The notes: generated from the letters alone by a model not told the origin. A stretch of 10,985 nt of DNA from Burkholderiales bacterium (GCA_017880705.1 JADGRS010000063.1:1-10985); one strand, 5' to 3'; positions 1 through 6,545 are shown, counted from the first letter of the stretch. Program-made: numbers and translations.

Positions 1-156
1 CACGCATCGCCACCCGAGTGTCGACGCGCGTCACCGCCGCCTGGGTCCCCCGCCGATTGCGCAGCGCCAATCAGTTGAGCAAAGCGGCATCAGCCAGGCG
101 TGACCGGGGCGGTTCTTCTCGACCCCGGGGCAAGACTTTTCCGCAAACGCAGGGAA

Positions 157-174
157 AACTACATCGATGTAGTT
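157..174. promoter_or_regulatory. Perfect 18-bp palindrome, operator-like
   Basis: AACTACATCGATGTAGTT reads identically on both strands. Even length, a central CpG and A/T-rich outer bases are typical of operators for LacI-type and some GntR-type repressors. The regulator and the controlled gene are not identifiable in this window; the target could be a gene to the left of position 1. Confidence 0.4.
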
Positions 175-220
175 GTCGTGGTGCACTTCTCACCGGACGA
201 CTCATTGAAACCGTACGGCC

Positions 221-375
221 GTGAAGCCACGAGTAGGGCTTGGGGAAAGGTTTGAGAGGCCTCGAGGTGGTTGGCAAATGTGCCGCCCCCCACCACTTGT
301 TCGCCCTCGCCCTCCAATAGTGAGTCACCGCCGGCCGGGTCAAACTTTTCCCCGCCCTCACTCGTGGGTGATCGC
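221..375. repeat. Diverged inverted repeat in the intergenic region
   Basis: The reverse complement of 221-256 aligns with about 341-373. Shared blocks are TCAAACCTTTCCCC against TCAAACTTTTCCCC, then CCCTACTCGTGG against CCCTCACTCGTGG, so the order is conserved with a few substitutions and small indels. The arms are separated by roughly 85 bases. A third, shorter relative (GCAAGACTTTTCC) lies near 130-142 in direct orientation. It could be the remains of a small mobile repeat or a set of protein-binding sites. Confidence 0.4.
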
Positions 376-431
376 ACCCCCGGGTGGGCGCGGTGGATAC
401 CCCTTGAATCCCACGCCCGGACTTGCGGCTG

Positions 432-1040
432 CTAAATCTTGCCGGATTGCTTGAGGCGGGAGAGCGTTTCGGCGGAGAGGTTCAGGTAGGAGGCGAGCTC
501 CTTCTTGGGGACTCGCTCGGCGAGGTCGGCGTGCTTGCGCACGAAGCGGTGGACGCGCCCCGGCGCGTCGAGCAGGTGCAGCGTGATCGTGTGCGCCATC
601 ACCTCGCTCATGAGGAACATCACCTCGTATTCGAAGTCCTCCTTGAGGTCGGGATGCGCTTCGAGAAAGTCGGCCCAGTGCTGCAGCGAGAGCTTGGCGA
701 CGCGCGCCTTGGTGACGCAGCGGATCGAGTAGGGCGCGGGGGTCCGCAGCTTCCACGCCGCGTAGCTCGTGTCCATGTCGTCTTCCTTGGCGAAGCGCAG
801 GATCATCTCCTTGCCTTCGGGGCTCGCGACGACGCGCTTGAGGACTCCGTCGAGGACGAAGTACTGTTCCATCTCGTGGGCGCCTTGGGAGAGGAGGACG
901 TCGCCTTTGCGGTAGTCGACCACGGCGAGCGCCGCCTCGAGCTCGTCGAACGCCTTGGTGGTCAGGCGCCGAAGGACGATGTTCTGCCGCAGCCGCTCGC
1001 GTATTTCCGGGCGCTGAGGGTGGTTCACGAGGAGGGTCAT
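432..1040 (-). CDS. Crp/Fnr-family transcriptional regulator
   Basis: A 202-residue regulator with an N-terminal cyclic-nucleotide-binding-like beta-barrel (about residues 20-115, including KGDVLLSQGAHEMEQYFVLDG), a long dimerisation helix (about 125-160) and a C-terminal helix-turn-helix (about 177-200). The recognition helix carries E191-T-L-S194-R195, the ExxSR pattern by which FNR/FixK-type proteins read TTGAT half-sites. Only one cysteine (C108) is present, so an FNR-type iron-sulfur cluster is excluded. The FGE...R-S/T-A phosphate-binding signature for cAMP is not visible, so the ligand is unknown. The protein stops right after the recognition helix and lacks the usual beta wing; short members of this family do occur. 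The ATG at 1040 has no strong Shine-Dalgarno site. The gene is divergent from oxc and is probably its local regulator, which is an inference from position and the matching DNA box. Confidence 0.88.
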   Translation of the reverse strand: MTLLVNHPQRPEIRERLRQNIVLRRLTTKAFDELEAALAVVDYRKGDVLLSQGAHEMEQYFVLDGVLKRVVASPEGKEMILRFAKEDDMDTSYAAWKLRTPAPYSIRCVTKARVAKLSLQHWADFLEAHPDLKEDFEYEVMFLMSEVMAHTITLHLLDAPGRVHRFVRKHADLAERVPKKELASYLNLSAETLSRLKQSGKI

Positions 1041-1073
1041 CGAGCGCGGCGTGGGTGAAGCATCGATCCGGGA

Positions 1074-1095
1074 GTCAAAAATTGACCCGTATCAA
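1074..1095. promoter_or_regulatory. FNR-type box with an overlapping dyad, divergent promoter
   Basis: TTGACCCGTATCAA at 1082-1095 differs by one base from the FNR/FixK consensus TTGAT-N4-ATCAA. Its left half-site is shared with a second dyad, GTCAA-AAA-TTGAC (1074-1086). The box centre lies about 42 bases upstream of the start expected from a TAACAT -10 at 1119-1124, which is class II activator spacing. The likely binder is the adjacent regulator, whose recognition helix is FNR-like. Its position within the probable leader of the regulator gene would also allow autoregulation. Confidence 0.55.
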
Positions 1096-1097
1096 GG

Positions 1098-1112
1098 TGG
1101 CCGTAAGGGCCA
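1098..1112. promoter_or_regulatory. Short dyad between the FNR-type box and the oxc -10
   Basis: TGGCC-GTAAG-GGCCA is an exact 5+5 inverted repeat over the place where the oxc -35 would lie. It may be a second operator or a chance occurrence in GC-rich DNA. Confidence 0.25.
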
Positions 1113-1118
1113 TTTTCT

Positions 1119-1124
1119 TAACAT
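1119..1124 (+). promoter_or_regulatory. Candidate -10 of the oxc promoter
   Basis: TAACAT matches four of six consensus positions. No good -35 is found 17 bases upstream, as is common for activator-dependent promoters. The expected start near 1131 leaves a leader of about 75 bases. On the other strand ATTGTA (1123-1128) reads as TACAAT, a possible -10 for the regulator gene, so the two promoters would face each other. Alternative -10 hexamers exist nearby (around GATATC, 1133-1138). Confidence 0.35.
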
Positions 1125-1205
1125 TGTAGCCTGATATCGTAGGTCCAATTCCAGCGCCGGGCCGCCTCTCCTGTCCCGACGAAAATCCCCCCGGAGGAAA
1201 CCATC

Positions 1206-2999
1206 ATGGCCACCGTCGTCCCACCCGTCGCCACCGCCCCTGCCGCCGCGCCGGCCACGCCCCAGGTGAGCCAGGCCGCCGCCAATGCGCAACCGCAGGA
1301 AACGATCGACGGTTTTCACCTGCTCATCGACGCGCTCAAGCTGAACGGCATCGACACGGTTTTCGGGCTGCCCGGCATCCCGATCACCGATTTCACGCGG
1401 ATGCTGCAGGCCGAGGGGCTGCGCGTGATCTCGTTCCGCCACGAGCAGAACGCCGGCAACGCCGCCGCCATCGCCGGCTTCATGACCCAGAAGCCCGGCA
1501 TCTGCCTCACGGTGTCCGCGCCGGGCTTCCTCAACGGCCTGGTCGCCCTCACCAACGCCACCACCAATTGCTTCCCCATGATCCTCATCAGCGGCTCCTC
1601 GGAGCGCGAGATCGTCGACTTGCAACAGGGCGACTACGAGGAGATGGACCAGCTCGCCATCGCCAAGCCCTTGTGCAAGGCCGCGTTCCGCGTGCTGCAC
1701 GCCGAGGACATCGGCGTGGGCATCGCGCGCGCGATCCGTGCCGCCGTCTCGGGACGCCCGGGCGGCGTCTATCTCGACCTGCCGGCCAAGCTTTTCCCGC
1801 AGTCCGTGGACGCCGAAGCCGGCAGGAAATCGTTGATCAAGGTCGTCGATCCGGCGCCGCGCCAGATCCCGGCCCAGGACGCGGTGAAGCGCGCCCTCGA
1901 CCTGCTGAAGGGCGCCAAGCGTCCGCTCATCGTTCTCGGCAAGGGTGCGGCGTACGCCCAGGCCGACGCGGACATCCGCGCCCTCGTCGAGAAGACCGGC
2001 ATTCCCTACCTGCCCATGTCGATGGCGAAGGGCCTGCTGCCCGACACCCATGAGCAATCCGCTTCCGCTGCGCGCTCCTACGTGCTGCCCGAGGCCGACG
2101 TGGTCATGCTGATCGGGGCGCGCCTCAACTGGCTCCTCTCCCATGGCAAGGGCAAGACCTGGGGCGGCAAGGATCACAAGGCCTGGGGCGGCCAGAAGTT
2201 CGTGCAGGTCGACATCTCGCCCCAGGAGGCGGACAGCAACGTGCGCATCGACGCGCCGGTGGTCGGCGATATCGGCTCGTGCGTATCGGCGATGCTCGCG
2301 GGCATCGGCTCCGGATGGGCGAAGCCCCCGGCCGAGTGGCTCGACGCCATCGGCGAGCGCAAGAACAAGAACGTCGCGAAGATGGCCGAGACGCTCGCAA
2401 AGAATCCATCGCCGATGAACTTCCAGAGCGCGTTGAACGTGGTCCGCGACATCATCAAGGCCAACCCCGACGCGATCATGGTGAACGAGGGCGCCAACGC
2501 GCTCGACTTCACGCGCAGCATCGTGGACATGTACAAGCCGCGCAAGCGCCTGGACGTCGGCACCTGGGGCGTGATGGGCATCGGCATGGGCTTCGCCGTC
2601 GCGGCCGCCGTGGTGAGCGGCGAGCAGGTGATCGCGATCGAGGGCGACAGCGCCTTCGGCTTCTCCGGCATGGAAGTGGAGACCATCTGCCGCTACAACC
2701 TGCCGGTCTGCGTGGTGATCATGAACAACAACGGCGTCTACCGCGGCAGCGAGGTCAACCCGACCGGAGGCTCCGACCCGTCGCCGCTGGTATTCGTCAA
2801 GGACGCGCGCTATGAGAAGCTGATGGAGGCCTTCGGTGGCGTCGGCGTGCACGTGACGACCCCGGCGGAGTTGCGCAAGGCCATGGAAGAGGCGGTGCGC
2901 TCCCGCAAGCCCACGCTCATCAACGCGGTGATCGACGAGAACGCCGGCACCGAGAGCGGACGCATCACGAGCCTCAACCCGACCGCCAAGAAAAAGTGA
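1206..2999 (+). CDS. oxc: Oxalyl-CoA decarboxylase
   Basis: A 597-residue thiamine-diphosphate enzyme that converts oxalyl-CoA to formyl-CoA and CO2 in the cytoplasm, the energy-yielding step of oxalate catabolism. The sequence follows the Oxalobacter formigenes enzyme closely throughout. E80 in SFRHEQ matches the cofactor-activating Glu56. Y144-E145 in [10 protein letters not shown] match Tyr120/Glu121. The ThDP/Mg motif runs from G480-D481-S to N507-N508, followed by Y512 (Tyr483). The C-terminal lid ESGRI has S584 and R586 (Ser553/Arg555). The protein is about 29 residues longer than the usual 568, because of an Ala/Pro-rich N-terminal stretch of about 24 residues and a small insertion near residues 321-332. 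The ATG is supported by GGAGG at 1193-1197. It is the first gene of the oxalate cluster, with frc 83 bases downstream. Confidence 0.97.
   Translation: MATVVPPVATAPAAAPATPQVSQAAANAQPQETIDGFHLLIDALKLNGIDTVFGLPGIPITDFTRMLQAEGLRVISFRHEQNAGNAAAIAGFMTQKPGICLTVSAPGFLNGLVALTNATTNCFPMILISGSSEREIVDLQQGDYEEMDQLAIAKPLCKAAFRVLHAEDIGVGIARAIRAAVSGRPGGVYLDLPAKLFPQSVDAEAGRKSLIKVVDPAPRQIPAQDAVKRALDLLKGAKRPLIVLGKGAAYAQADADIRALVEKTGIPYLPMSMAKGLLPDTHEQSASAARSYVLPEADVVMLIGARLNWLLSHGKGKTWGGKDHKAWGGQKFVQVDISPQEADSNVRIDAPVVGDIGSCVSAMLAGIGSGWAKPPAEWLDAIGERKNKNVAKMAETLAKNPSPMNFQSALNVVRDIIKANPDAIMVNEGANALDFTRSIVDMYKPRKRLDVGTWGVMGIGMGFAVAAAVVSGEQVIAIEGDSAFGFSGMEVETICRYNLPVCVVIMNNNGVYRGSEVNPTGGSDPSPLVFVKDARYEKLMEAFGGVGVHVTTPAELRKAMEEAVRSRKPTLINAVIDENAGTESGRITSLNPTAKKK
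2158..2205 (+). repeat. 24-bp tandem duplication inside oxc
   Basis: CCTGGGGCGGCAAG at 2158-2171 recurs as CCTGGGGCGGCCAG at 2182-2195, a 24-bp period (13 of 14 matching bases at the start of each unit). In protein it gives [12 protein letters not shown] where the O. formigenes enzyme has WGDELKKY as I recall it, lengthening that loop by about six residues without breaking the frame. Confidence 0.5.
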
Positions 3000-3005
3000 C
3001 GAGCT

Positions 3006-3060
3006 CCCGGTTGGAAACAGCCGGGCGATCGTTGGAGCGGACCACACGTTGCCGCTCAAC
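3006..3060 (+). other. Two tandem intercistronic hairpins between oxc and frc
   Basis: The first hairpin (3006-3025) is CCCGGTTG-GAAA-CAGCCGGG: eight pairs including one G-U, closed on a GAAA tetraloop of the stable GNRA type. The second (3031-3060) pairs GTTGGAGCGG with CCGCTCAAC, nine pairs with one bulged G and an 11-base loop. Neither is followed by a T tract, so they do not look like classical terminators. They begin a few bases after the oxc stop and end about 12 bases before the frc ribosome site. They could protect the oxc message 3' end or set the oxc:frc ratio. Confidence 0.5.
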
Positions 3061-3082
3061 TCCTCGAGCAATGGAGAGCTAA

Positions 3083-4354
3083 ATGGAAGCACTCAAGGGC
3101 GTACGCATCCTCGACATGACGCACGTGCAGGCGGGCCCGACGTGCTCGCAGCTGCTCGCGTGGATGGGCGCGGACGTGATCAAGTTCGAGCCGCCGCAGG
3201 GAGATGCGACGCGGGGGCAGCTGCGCGACATCCCCAACGCCGACTCGCTCTACTTCACGATGCTGAACTGCAACAAGCGCTCGATCGTCGTGAACATGAA
3301 GAGCGCCGAGGGCAAGACGGTGTTCGTGGATCTCCTCAAGAAGTGCGACATCATCATGGAGAACTTCGGCCCCGGCGTGCTCGACCGCCTCGGCTTCACG
3401 TGGGAGAAGATCCACGAGATCAACCCGAAGATCGTGATGGGCTCGATCAAGGGCTTCGGCTCCTCGGGACCGTATTCGGACTTCAAGGCCTACGAGAACG
3501 TGGCGCAGGCGATGGGCGGCGCGATGAGCACCACGGGCGTCCCCGAGGGCCCGCCTTTCGTGACCGGCGCGCAGATCGGCGACTCGGGCACGGGACTGCA
3601 CCTCGCCATCGGCCTTCTCGCGGCGCTGCACCAGGCCGATCGCACCGGCGAGGGGCAGTACGTCGAGGTCGCGATGATGGACGGCGTCATGAACCTCTGC
3701 CGCGTGAAATTCCGCGACCACCAGCGCCTCACGCGCCAGGCGCTCGCCGAGTATTCGGTGCCGACCTACCAGGGCATGGGCGACGTGCCGCGCGCGGGCA
3801 ACGATTCCGGAGGCGGCCAGCTCGGCAACGCGATCCACTGCAAGCCCCACGGCGCGAACGACTGGCTGTACGTCGTGGTGCAGGAGGCGGTATGGATCGC
3901 GCTCGCCAGCCGCATCGGCCCCGACGTCGGGGTGCCCGATCTCGCTGGCGATCCGCGCGTCGCGACCATCGCGGAGCGCCGCAAGAACCAGAACCTCGTC
4001 TGGACGCTGCTCAACAAGTTCGCCGAGAAGCACACCAAGCGCGAGCTCATGGCGATCCTGAATCCCCTAGACGTCCCGTGCGGGCCGATCATGTCCACCG
4101 AGGACCTGGCGACCGACGAGCACGTGCGCGGCCGCGACATGTGGGTCGAGCTCGACCATCCGCAACGCGGCAAGTGGTTCAACGTCGGCATGCCGATCAA
4201 GCTCTCCGCCTCGCCCGCGAAGATCGAGAGGAGCCCCACGCTCGGCGAGCACACCGACGAAGTGCTCAAGCAGGTCCTGGGCTACGACGACGCCAAGGTG
4301 GCTTCGCTGAAAGGTGCCGGCGCTTTCTCCGCCCCGCCGAAGAAGGCCGCCTAG
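3083..4354 (+). CDS. frc: Formyl-CoA:oxalate CoA-transferase
   Basis: A 423-residue class III (CaiB/BaiF-type) CoA-transferase that moves CoA from formyl-CoA to oxalate, giving oxalyl-CoA for Oxc and releasing formate. Visible family features are HVQAGP with Q16 (Gln17 in O. formigenes), [29 protein letters not shown] with Y137, and the catalytic aspartate D167 in QIGDSGTG, which forms the acyl-aspartyl intermediate. The glycine loop over the active site reads NDSGGGQ (S242-G243-G244-G245), against NAGGGGQ in O. formigenes; a serine here is also known to me from other proteobacterial relatives. An insertion of about 20 residues before this loop in the Oxalobacter enzyme is missing. LGEHTDEVL is the usual C-terminal block. 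GGAGAG at 3073-3078 supports the ATG. Pairing with oxc makes the specificity call strong, although CoA-transferase paralogues with other acids exist. Confidence 0.94.
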   Translation: MEALKGVRILDMTHVQAGPTCSQLLAWMGADVIKFEPPQGDATRGQLRDIPNADSLYFTMLNCNKRSIVVNMKSAEGKTVFVDLLKKCDIIMENFGPGVLDRLGFTWEKIHEINPKIVMGSIKGFGSSGPYSDFKAYENVAQAMGGAMSTTGVPEGPPFVTGAQIGDSGTGLHLAIGLLAALHQADRTGEGQYVEVAMMDGVMNLCRVKFRDHQRLTRQALAEYSVPTYQGMGDVPRAGNDSGGGQLGNAIHCKPHGANDWLYVVVQEAVWIALASRIGPDVGVPDLAGDPRVATIAERRKNQNLVWTLLNKFAEKHTKRELMAILNPLDVPCGPIMSTEDLATDEHVRGRDMWVELDHPQRGKWFNVGMPIKLSASPAKIERSPTLGEHTDEVLKQVLGYDDAKVASLKGAGAFSAPPKKAA

Positions 4355-4380
4355 GAGTTACGCGCGCAAACTGCTTTGAA

Positions 4381-4496
4381 TCCGCAGATAAACGCAGATG
4401 AACGCCGTAAACCCGCTTTGGAAAGGATCCGCGTCCTTGGTTGAAACGTGCCGACTCAAAGTGAAGTTACCGCGTTCATCGGCGTTTATCGGCGGA
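4381..4496. repeat. 116-bp inverted-repeat element, REPIN/MITE-like
   Basis: The arms 4381-4410 and 4467-4496 are reverse complements at 27 of 30 positions. Each arm contains about two and a half 10-bp units of the form CGC(A/C)GAT(A/G)AA. The three mismatches are single A/C or C/G changes, so the arms have diverged a little since they were copied. The 56-base centre has its own small hairpin, AAGGA-TCCGCG-TCCTT (4423-4438). No flanking target duplication is evident. CGCAGATAAA/CGCAGATGAA-type units are, in my recollection, a common dispersed intergenic repeat in proteobacteria. The element occupies most of the 168-base gap between frc and the next gene and would form a long hairpin in the transcript. 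Confidence 0.75.
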
Positions 4497-4522
4497 TAGA
4501 GCCTTAGTTCTCGAAAGCAAAA

Positions 4523-5455
4523 ATGAAAATAGCGATCATCGGACAACAGGATTTCGGCAAAGCGGTACTGGAAGCATTCCTCGCGAGAGGCGACACGGTT
4601 GCCGGAGTCTTCGTGGCGCCGGAGAAGGAAGGCGCCAAGCCCGATCCCATGAAGACCGCCGCGCAGGAGAAGGGGCTGAAGCTCTTCCAGTTCCCGTCCC
4701 TGAAGAGCCCCGAGGCGGCGCAGGCGATGAAGGATCTCGGCGTGGACATCGGCATCATGGCCTTCGTGCTGCAATTCGCGCCGCAGGAATTCGTGAACAT
4801 CCCCGAGCACGGCACCATCCAGTACCACCCGTCGCTGCTTCCGAAGTATCGGGGACCGTCGTCGATCAACTGGCCGATCGCGCGCGGCGAGAAGAAGACG
4901 GGCCTCACCATATTCCGTCCCACCGATGGCCTCGACGAGGGGCCCATGATCCTGCAGAAGGAAACCGAGGTCTCCGAGAACGACACGCTCGGCACCGTGT
5001 ACTTCGATCGCCTGTTCCCGATGGGCGTGAAGGCGATGCTCGAGGCCGCCGATCTGGTCGTCGCGGGCAAGCACCGGGAGCTCGTCCAGGACGAATCGCA
5101 GGCGTCGTACGAAGGCTGGTTCCGCGCCAACGAAGCGAAGCTCAACTGGAACAACCACGTCGACGCGATCCACGACACGATCCGCGGCGCGGATCCCGCG
5201 CCCGGCGCGTGGACCACGATCGGCGGCAAGAAGCTGCAGCTGTTCGGCTCGAAGAAGCACCGGGTTCGCACCTTCGGCGCGGTGAAGGGCAAGATCGGCG
5301 AGATCACCGACGTCGGCCCCGAATCGATCCGCATCACGGCGCAGGGCGGCCAGATCGAGGTCTCGAAAGTGAAGCCGGAGGAAGGCAAGAAGGTTGCCGC
5401 GGCCGAGTGGGCGAAATCGGCCGGCGTCGCGGCGGGTACAATTCTGGGCTCGTAG
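4523..5455 (+). CDS. Stand-alone 10-formyltetrahydrofolate hydrolase/formyltransferase-like protein
   Basis: A 310-residue protein closely resembling the N-terminal hydrolase domain of 10-formyl-THF dehydrogenase (ALDH1L1), and more distantly methionyl-tRNA formyltransferase. It has a Rossmann-like formyltransferase domain (residues 1-185, starting MKIAIIGQQDFG). The folate-site motif is YHPSLLPKYRG with H102, matching FDH His106. GLDEG contains D138, matching Asp142. A C-terminal FMT-C-type domain follows (about 205-295, with SYEG, AKLNW, IRG and PGAWT). The aldehyde dehydrogenase half of FDH is absent. Expected chemistry is release or transfer of the formyl group of 10-formyl-THF; the true substrate is unknown. 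Its place after oxc-frc suggests handling of formyl units made from oxalate (inference). It is probably not the housekeeping fmt, since no def or rRNA methylase neighbours are present. The start fits the family although the ribosome site is weak. qorA follows 14 bases later. Confidence 0.85.
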   Translation: MKIAIIGQQDFGKAVLEAFLARGDTVAGVFVAPEKEGAKPDPMKTAAQEKGLKLFQFPSLKSPEAAQAMKDLGVDIGIMAFVLQFAPQEFVNIPEHGTIQYHPSLLPKYRGPSSINWPIARGEKKTGLTIFRPTDGLDEGPMILQKETEVSENDTLGTVYFDRLFPMGVKAMLEAADLVVAGKHRELVQDESQASYEGWFRANEAKLNWNNHVDAIHDTIRGADPAPGAWTTIGGKKLQLFGSKKHRVRTFGAVKGKIGEITDVGPESIRITAQGGQIEVSKVKPEEGKKVAAAEWAKSAGVAAGTILGS

Positions 5456-5469
5456 CAGGAGTGACATCC

Positions 5470-6447
5470 ATGGCGCACGCAATCCGTTTCCACAAGACCG
5501 GCGGTCCCGAAGTCCTGCAATGGGAAGACGTGAACGTCCCGCAGCCCGGGCCCGCCGAGGCGCTGATTCGCCACAAGGCGGTCGGCCTCAACTACATCGA
5601 CACGTATCACCGCTCGGGTCTCTACCCGATGCCGATGCCGTCGGGCATCGGCCTCGAGGCCGCCGGCGTGATCGAAGCCGTCGGTTCCGGCGTGACGGAA
5701 TTGAAGCCGGGCGATCGGGTGGCCTACGCGAACGGTCCGATCGGCGCTTACGCGGAGCTCAAGGTGCATCCAGTCGATCGCCTGGTGAAGATTCCCGAGG
5801 GCATCTCCTTCGAGCAGGCGGCGAGCATGATGCTGCAGGGACTCACGGTGCAGTACCTGTTGCGCCGCATGTACCTCGTGCCGAAGGCCGGCGACACCGT
5901 GCTATGGCATGCGGCCGCCGGCGGCATCGGCCTCATCGCCTGCCAGTGGGCGAAGGCGCTCGGCGTGAACCTGATCGGCACCGTGAGCTCGGAGGAAAAG
6001 GCGAAGCTCGCGCGCGAGCACGGCGCCGCGCATACGGTGATCTACACCAAGGAAGACTTCGTCGCGAAGGTGAACGAGATCACCGGCGGCAAGAAGGTCC
6101 CGATCGTGTACGACTCGGTCGGCAAGGACACCTTCATGAAATCACTCGATTGCCTCTCGGTTCGCGGCCTCATGGTTTCCTTCGGCAACTCGTCCGGAGC
6201 CGTGCCGCCGACGGACCTCGGCATCCTCGCCGCGAAGGGCTCGCTGTACGTGACGCGGCCGTCGCTCATGGGCTACGTCTCCAAGCGCGACGAGCTCGTC
6301 GCCTCGGCGAACGATCTCTTCGCCATGGTTCTGTCCGGCAAGGTGAAAGTCGGACCGCGCCAGACCTACGCGCTCAAGGATGCGGCCCAGGCGCATCGCG
6401 ATCTCGAAGGCCGCAAGACCACCGGCTCGACCGTTCTCCTCCCCTGA
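5470..6447 (+). CDS. qorA: NADPH:quinone oxidoreductase, QorA type
   Basis: A 325-residue zinc-free medium-chain dehydrogenase/reductase, the same length class as E. coli QorA (327). It begins with the GroES-like domain (HKTGGPEVLQWEDV, then GLNYIDTYHRSGLY and GLEAAGVIEAVGSGV, about residues 10-70) and continues with the nucleotide-binding fold (AAAGGIGLIACQWAKALG, about 146-163). The C terminus has the usual KTTGSTVLLP ending. Ligands for catalytic zinc are absent. It likely reduces quinones or conjugated carbonyls with NADPH in the cytoplasm. AGGAG at 5457-5461 lies eight bases before the ATG, and only 14 bases separate it from the formyltransferase gene, so the two are probably co-transcribed. 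Its role in oxalate use is not obvious; it may be a detoxifying or redox accessory. Other quinone reductase paralogues are the main alternative name. Confidence 0.9.
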   Translation: MAHAIRFHKTGGPEVLQWEDVNVPQPGPAEALIRHKAVGLNYIDTYHRSGLYPMPMPSGIGLEAAGVIEAVGSGVTELKPGDRVAYANGPIGAYAELKVHPVDRLVKIPEGISFEQAASMMLQGLTVQYLLRRMYLVPKAGDTVLWHAAAGGIGLIACQWAKALGVNLIGTVSSEEKAKLAREHGAAHTVIYTKEDFVAKVNEITGGKKVPIVYDSVGKDTFMKSLDCLSVRGLMVSFGNSSGAVPPTDLGILAAKGSLYVTRPSLMGYVSKRDELVASANDLFAMVLSGKVKVGPRQTYALKDAAQAHRDLEGRKTTGSTVLLP

Positions 6448-6516
6448 GGTCGTCAACGCACCTTGAAGCTCTCGAGCTCCCGGAGCTCGTGCAGGATAGG
6501 CCGGATTCATACACCC

Positions 6517-6545
6517 TTGAAATGCGGATCCAGCAGGTCTAGGCT
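6517..6545 (+). promoter_or_regulatory. Candidate promoter of the small membrane protein gene
   Basis: TTGAAA (6517-6522) and TAGGCT (6540-6545) are separated by 17 bases; the -35 matches five of six positions, the -10 only three. A 7-bp stem ATCCAGC/GCTGGAT with an 8-base loop (6528-6549) overlaps it. Without such a promoter the gene would depend on readthrough from qorA, 129 bases upstream. Confidence 0.3.

Larger units (their letters stand above)
1..431. other. Gene-poor intergenic region with palindrome and diverged repeats
   Basis: No open frame here resembles a protein I recognise; the short frames on both strands are rich in Arg, Pro and Gly, as expected for non-coding high-GC DNA. 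The region lies downstream of the minus-strand Crp/Fnr gene. It contains an 18-bp perfect palindrome at 157-174 and three related segments with an AAACTTTTCC-like core (about 131-143, 340-353 and, inverted, 241-256). It also has short alternating GGGTG/CACCC/GGGTG blocks at 366-386. A gene may start on the minus strand just beyond the left edge, but too little is visible to claim one. Confidence 0.6.

Noticed and set aside
1..72. N-terminus of a minus-strand gene at the left edge
   Set aside because: An open frame exists from about 70 leftwards, but the visible residues show no recognisable family and no ribosome site supports a start.
366..388. Alternating GGGTG/CACCC/GGGTG blocks as a riboswitch-like switch
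   Set aside because: The pairs are only five bases long in GC-rich DNA, and no gene follows on the plus strand that could be controlled.
1092..3092. A 666-codon open frame on the minus strand opposite oxc
   Set aside because: It is a shadow of oxc: strong G/C at third positions removes stops from this antisense frame. The translation is a His/Arg/Asp/Val-rich low-diversity string with no recognisable domain, while oxc is unmistakable.
4523..5455. Housekeeping methionyl-tRNA formyltransferase (fmt)
   Set aside because: The folate-site motif YHPSLLPKYRG and the overall sequence fit the FDH hydrolase domain better than Fmt, and the usual def/rsmB neighbours are absent.
6474..6488. GAGCTC-CCG-GAGCTC palindrome after qorA as a terminator
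   Set aside because: The loop would be too small for the full stem and no T run follows; it was not convincing as a terminator.
5394..6542. A long plus-strand frame overlapping qorA
   Set aside because: An Arg/Gly/Pro-rich alternative frame of qorA with no family features; qorA has a ribosome site and matches its family over the full length.
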